Positions 15,540 through 17,506 of a stretch of DNA of 17,506 bases are shown here, piece by piece. Origin of the DNA: Akkermansiaceae bacterium (GTDB lineage: Bacteria > Verrucomicrobiota > Verrucomicrobiia > Verrucomicrobiales > Akkermansiaceae); contig WTJZ01000117.1 in assembly GCA_011524615.1 (NCBI GenBank), forward strand, positions 1-17,506. Reading direction: 5' to 3'. Under the pieces are notes generated by a model, which saw nothing but the letters and a program-made list of their open reading frames with translations, made no database searches and had not been told where the DNA came from. Both the position numbers and the translations under genes were made by a program. Position 1 is the stretch's first letter; every line of letters starts with the position of its first letter.

Positions 15540-17291
15540 ATGAATATCACCTCTATAATGGTCAGTCTCGTGACATTGGCTGTGGCGAGTGCTAAGCCTA
15601 ATGTCATCGTCATTATGACGGATGACCAAGGATATGGAGACCTTGCATGCCATGGTCACCCCTACCTCAACACCCCTGAACTCGATCGCTTACATAATGA
15701 GTCTGTAAGGTTTACCGACTTTCATGTCAGTTCGTTCTGTACGCCTACTCGCGCCGCACTGATGACAGGGAATTACCCCGCTCGTACAGGTGGGTTTAGA
15801 ACTACTGGGGGGAGATCTGCCATGCTACGAAGCCAACGCACGGTCGCCAATCTATTTGCCGAGAATGGTTATGTAACAGGGATGGTTGGGAAGTGGCACC
15901 TAGGAGATAATGCCCCACACCGACCTCAGGACAGAGGCTTCCAACATGCGCTATGGCACCGATGTGGCGGCATTGGACAAGCTTCTGATTATTTCGGGAA
16001 CGATTATTATGACGATACTTATGAGCGAGCCACTCCTGAGACCCCAGAAGGGAAATGGGAAAAGGCGTCTGGTTACTGTACTGATGTCTGGTTCCGCGAG
16101 GCTCTCCACTTTGTTGAAGAACAGAAAGATAAGCCCTTCTTCCTCTACCTCGCGCCAAACGCTCCACATGGACCATATATCGTTCCGCAAAAATGGGCTG
16201 CCCCCTATCGAGGGAATACAGACATCCCTAACCCTAACTTCCTCGGAATGATCGAGAACCTCGACTATAATCTAGGTATCTTCCGAAAAAGGCTAGAGGA
16301 GCTCAATCTCGCAGAGAATACGATCCTCATCTTTATGACTGATAACGGTACCTCTTCAGGTGCTAAGATCGGTGAACACTTTCTAGATGGGTGGGCGCAG
16401 AAAGGATATAATGCCGGTATGAGAGGTAAGAAGTCCTCGATCTACGAAGGTGGCGGGCGAGTCCCCTTTTTCATCCACTGGCCCGCAGGTAAGCTCACTG
16501 GAGGCAAAGATATTGAGACGATCGCAGCACATATCGACGTCGTCCCCACATTAGCGGATCTCTGTGAAATCAATGTCAGTGATCAATATAATTTTGATGG
16601 TCTCTCAGTAAAGCCTCTCCTCTATAATGGAGAATGGCATCGCCAATACCATGTCGAACACTTCCACGGAGGTGCCTTCGGACAGATAGCTCTTAGTGAT
16701 CCACAAGAGTGCTCATCGGTAATGTCTGAGCGCTGGAGATTCATCACTAACTATAAGAAGAAGGAACTCTACGACATCATCGCTGATCCAGCCCAGAAGA
16801 AGAATGTAATCGACCAGAACCCTGAGGTCGTCGCTGAACTCCAAGCCGTATATGACCAATACTGGGCCAGTATCTACCCAGATATCATGCGCGCAGCAAA
16901 TATCGATATCGGAAACCCATTAGAGAACCCTACTATCCTATGCTCACAAGATTGGTTTAGCCCCCGGAAGTATCCCCCCTTCGCGATCAGTATCATCGCG
17001 CGTTACCCTAAGGTGAACTACCCTTGGAAGGTCAATATCGTCAGCCCAGGTAAATATCGATTCACCCTGCGCCAATATCCAGCAGAAGCCAATAAAGTCC
17101 TACATCAAGTCAAGCAGGCTAAAGTCCACATCAATGGAGTCGAGCATCAAGTCCCAGTCAGCCCTGAGGCTAAGTCAGCTACCATCGAGCTAGACCTCCC
17201 ATTCCAGGGAGAGTACGATCTATGGACAACTCTCACTTATCTTGATAACGCTGAGAGTGGTGCGTACTTCACAACCGTAGAGAAGCTCTAG
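15540..17291 (+). CDS. Exported arylsulfatase (S1 family) with C-terminal beta-sandwich-like extension
   Basis: From the ATG at 15540 the protein is 583 residues: a signal peptide (cut near VASA, residue 18) and then the S1 sulfatase core with D28-D29 (VIVIMTDDQGYGD), the formylglycine motif C67-T-P-T-R71 plus AALMTG, GKWHLGD at 117-123 and TDNG ending at 270. CTPTR has threonine in place of the usual serine, a variant seen in many PVC arylsulfatases. Residues about 440-583 form an extra region that looks like a beta-sandwich (WKVNIVSPGKYRF). The frame is open back to a GTG at 15459, but that codon lies in a hairpin and the extension would bury the signal peptide, so it was rejected. The substrate is unknown; it should be periplasmic. 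It stands alone behind cimA. Confidence 0.92.
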   Translation: MNITSIMVSLVTLAVASAKPNVIVIMTDDQGYGDLACHGHPYLNTPELDRLHNESVRFTDFHVSSFCTPTRAALMTGNYPARTGGFRTTGGRSAMLRSQRTVANLFAENGYVTGMVGKWHLGDNAPHRPQDRGFQHALWHRCGGIGQASDYFGNDYYDDTYERATPETPEGKWEKASGYCTDVWFREALHFVEEQKDKPFFLYLAPNAPHGPYIVPQKWAAPYRGNTDIPNPNFLGMIENLDYNLGIFRKRLEELNLAENTILIFMTDNGTSSGAKIGEHFLDGWAQKGYNAGMRGKKSSIYEGGGRVPFFIHWPAGKLTGGKDIETIAAHIDVVPTLADLCEINVSDQYNFDGLSVKPLLYNGEWHRQYHVEHFHGGAFGQIALSDPQECSSVMSERWRFITNYKKKELYDIIADPAQKKNVIDQNPEVVAELQAVYDQYWASIYPDIMRAANIDIGNPLENPTILCSQDWFSPRKYPPFAISIIARYPKVNYPWKVNIVSPGKYRFTLRQYPAEANKVLHQVKQAKVHINGVEHQVPVSPEAKSATIELDLPFQGEYDLWTTLTYLDNAESGAYFTTVEKL

Positions 17292-17345
17292 CAACCTCTC
17301 ATAAAGCAGTTCGGCATCTTTTTCCTTTGTTCGTCGGCGTTCAGC

Positions 17346-17371
17346 AGAGGCAGGGCCCCGACCCAGCCTCT
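17346..17371 (+). terminator. Hairpin after the second sulfatase, probable terminator
   Basis: AGAGGC/GCCTCT (17346-17351 and 17366-17371) with an A-A mismatch and an inner GGG/CCC makes a stable GC-rich stem 55 bases past the sulfatase stop. The following bases (ACTTCTCTTCT) are pyrimidine-rich but not a pure T run. Confidence 0.5.
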
Positions 17372-17398
17372 ACTTCTCTTCTAAAACAAAGAAAAAAT

Positions 17399-17424
17399 GG
17401 CTCTTCTGCAATATTAATGAAGAG
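17399..17424. repeat. Possible left terminal repeat of an insertion sequence / hairpin
   Basis: GGCTCTTCTGCAA begins at 17399 and resembles, from memory, the GGCTCTT-type ends of ISL3-family elements. It also contains a perfect 6-bp inverted repeat CTCTTC/GAAGAG (17401-17406 and 17419-17424). Read on the minus strand this hairpin is followed by CCA and six T, so it could alternatively be a terminator for minus-strand transcription. The other end is outside the window. Confidence 0.35.
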
Positions 17425-17448
17425 ACCTTGTCATCAGGTGAGTGGATT

Positions 17449-17467
17449 TCCATACTCTGAGTATGGA
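17449..17467 (+). promoter_or_regulatory. Hairpin enclosing the start codon of the edge ORF
   Basis: TCCATAC/GTATGGA (17449-17455 and 17461-17467, five-base loop) is a perfect 7-bp stem whose right arm contains the ATG at 17463. In an mRNA that includes both arms the start codon would be hidden. Some insertion sequences use such structures to block translation from read-through transcripts. Confidence 0.45.
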
Positions 17468-17506
17468 TACGCTAAAAGAGCACTATCAAGAGCTTCTTGA
17501 ACTTGA
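17463..17506 (+). CDS. Truncated ORF at window edge, possibly an ISL3-like transposase start
   Basis: The ATG at 17463 opens a frame that runs off the window after 14 full codons (MDTLKEHYQELLEL). The 'YxxLLxL' opening resembles ISL3-family transposases, and the GGCTCTTCTGCAA end-like sequence 64 bases upstream supports this. So few residues cannot prove it, and no ribosome binding site is visible. The start codon lies in a hairpin. Confidence 0.35.
   Translation, partial: MDTLKEHYQELLEL

Overview
The window looks like chromosomal DNA from a member of the PVC superphylum, most probably a marine Verrucomicrobiota. The signs are two formylglycine sulfatases, a PVC-type cytochrome c fused to a beta-propeller dehydrogenase, a DUF1080 protein, two PEP-CTERM surface proteins, Ser/Thr kinases paired with ECF sigma factors, moderate GC and few Shine-Dalgarno sites. 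This is recognition by eye; no database search was run.

Layout. Positions 1-3839 (minus) hold a two-gene unit, a DUF1080 protein followed by a 1032-residue PVC haem protein, ending in a strong intrinsic terminator. Positions 3840-4405 carry no convincing gene. Positions 4406-8528 (minus) read sulfatase, ECF sigma factor A, kinase A. Positions 8744-10352 (minus) hold two PEP-CTERM proteins, the second an SGNH/sialate-O-acetylesterase-type esterase. Positions 10531-13287 (plus) hold a second, paralogous ECF sigma factor B and kinase B. Then come tRNA-Pro(UGG) and tRNA-Gly(GCC) on the minus strand with their own promoter and terminator, citramalate synthase (cimA, plus), a second exported sulfatase (plus), and at the right edge what looks like the left end of an insertion sequence with a truncated ORF.

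How the genes may work together. The centre is an exported glycan-processing set (sulfatase, esterase, PEP-CTERM protein) bracketed by two outward-facing copies of a sigma factor/membrane kinase module. ECF sigma factors next to Ser/Thr kinases instead of anti-sigma factors are known in PVC bacteria, so the pairs are probably signalling units that may control the neighbouring surface genes (inference). The most unusual point is that both kinases lack the ordinary beta-3 (VAIK) lysine and instead carry a lysine in the glycine-rich loop, in the same gap-free spacing as eukaryotic WNK ('with no lysine') kinases. Both also lack the HRD arginine. This paired 'WNK-like kinase plus ECF sigma' module is the best candidate here for an undescribed system.
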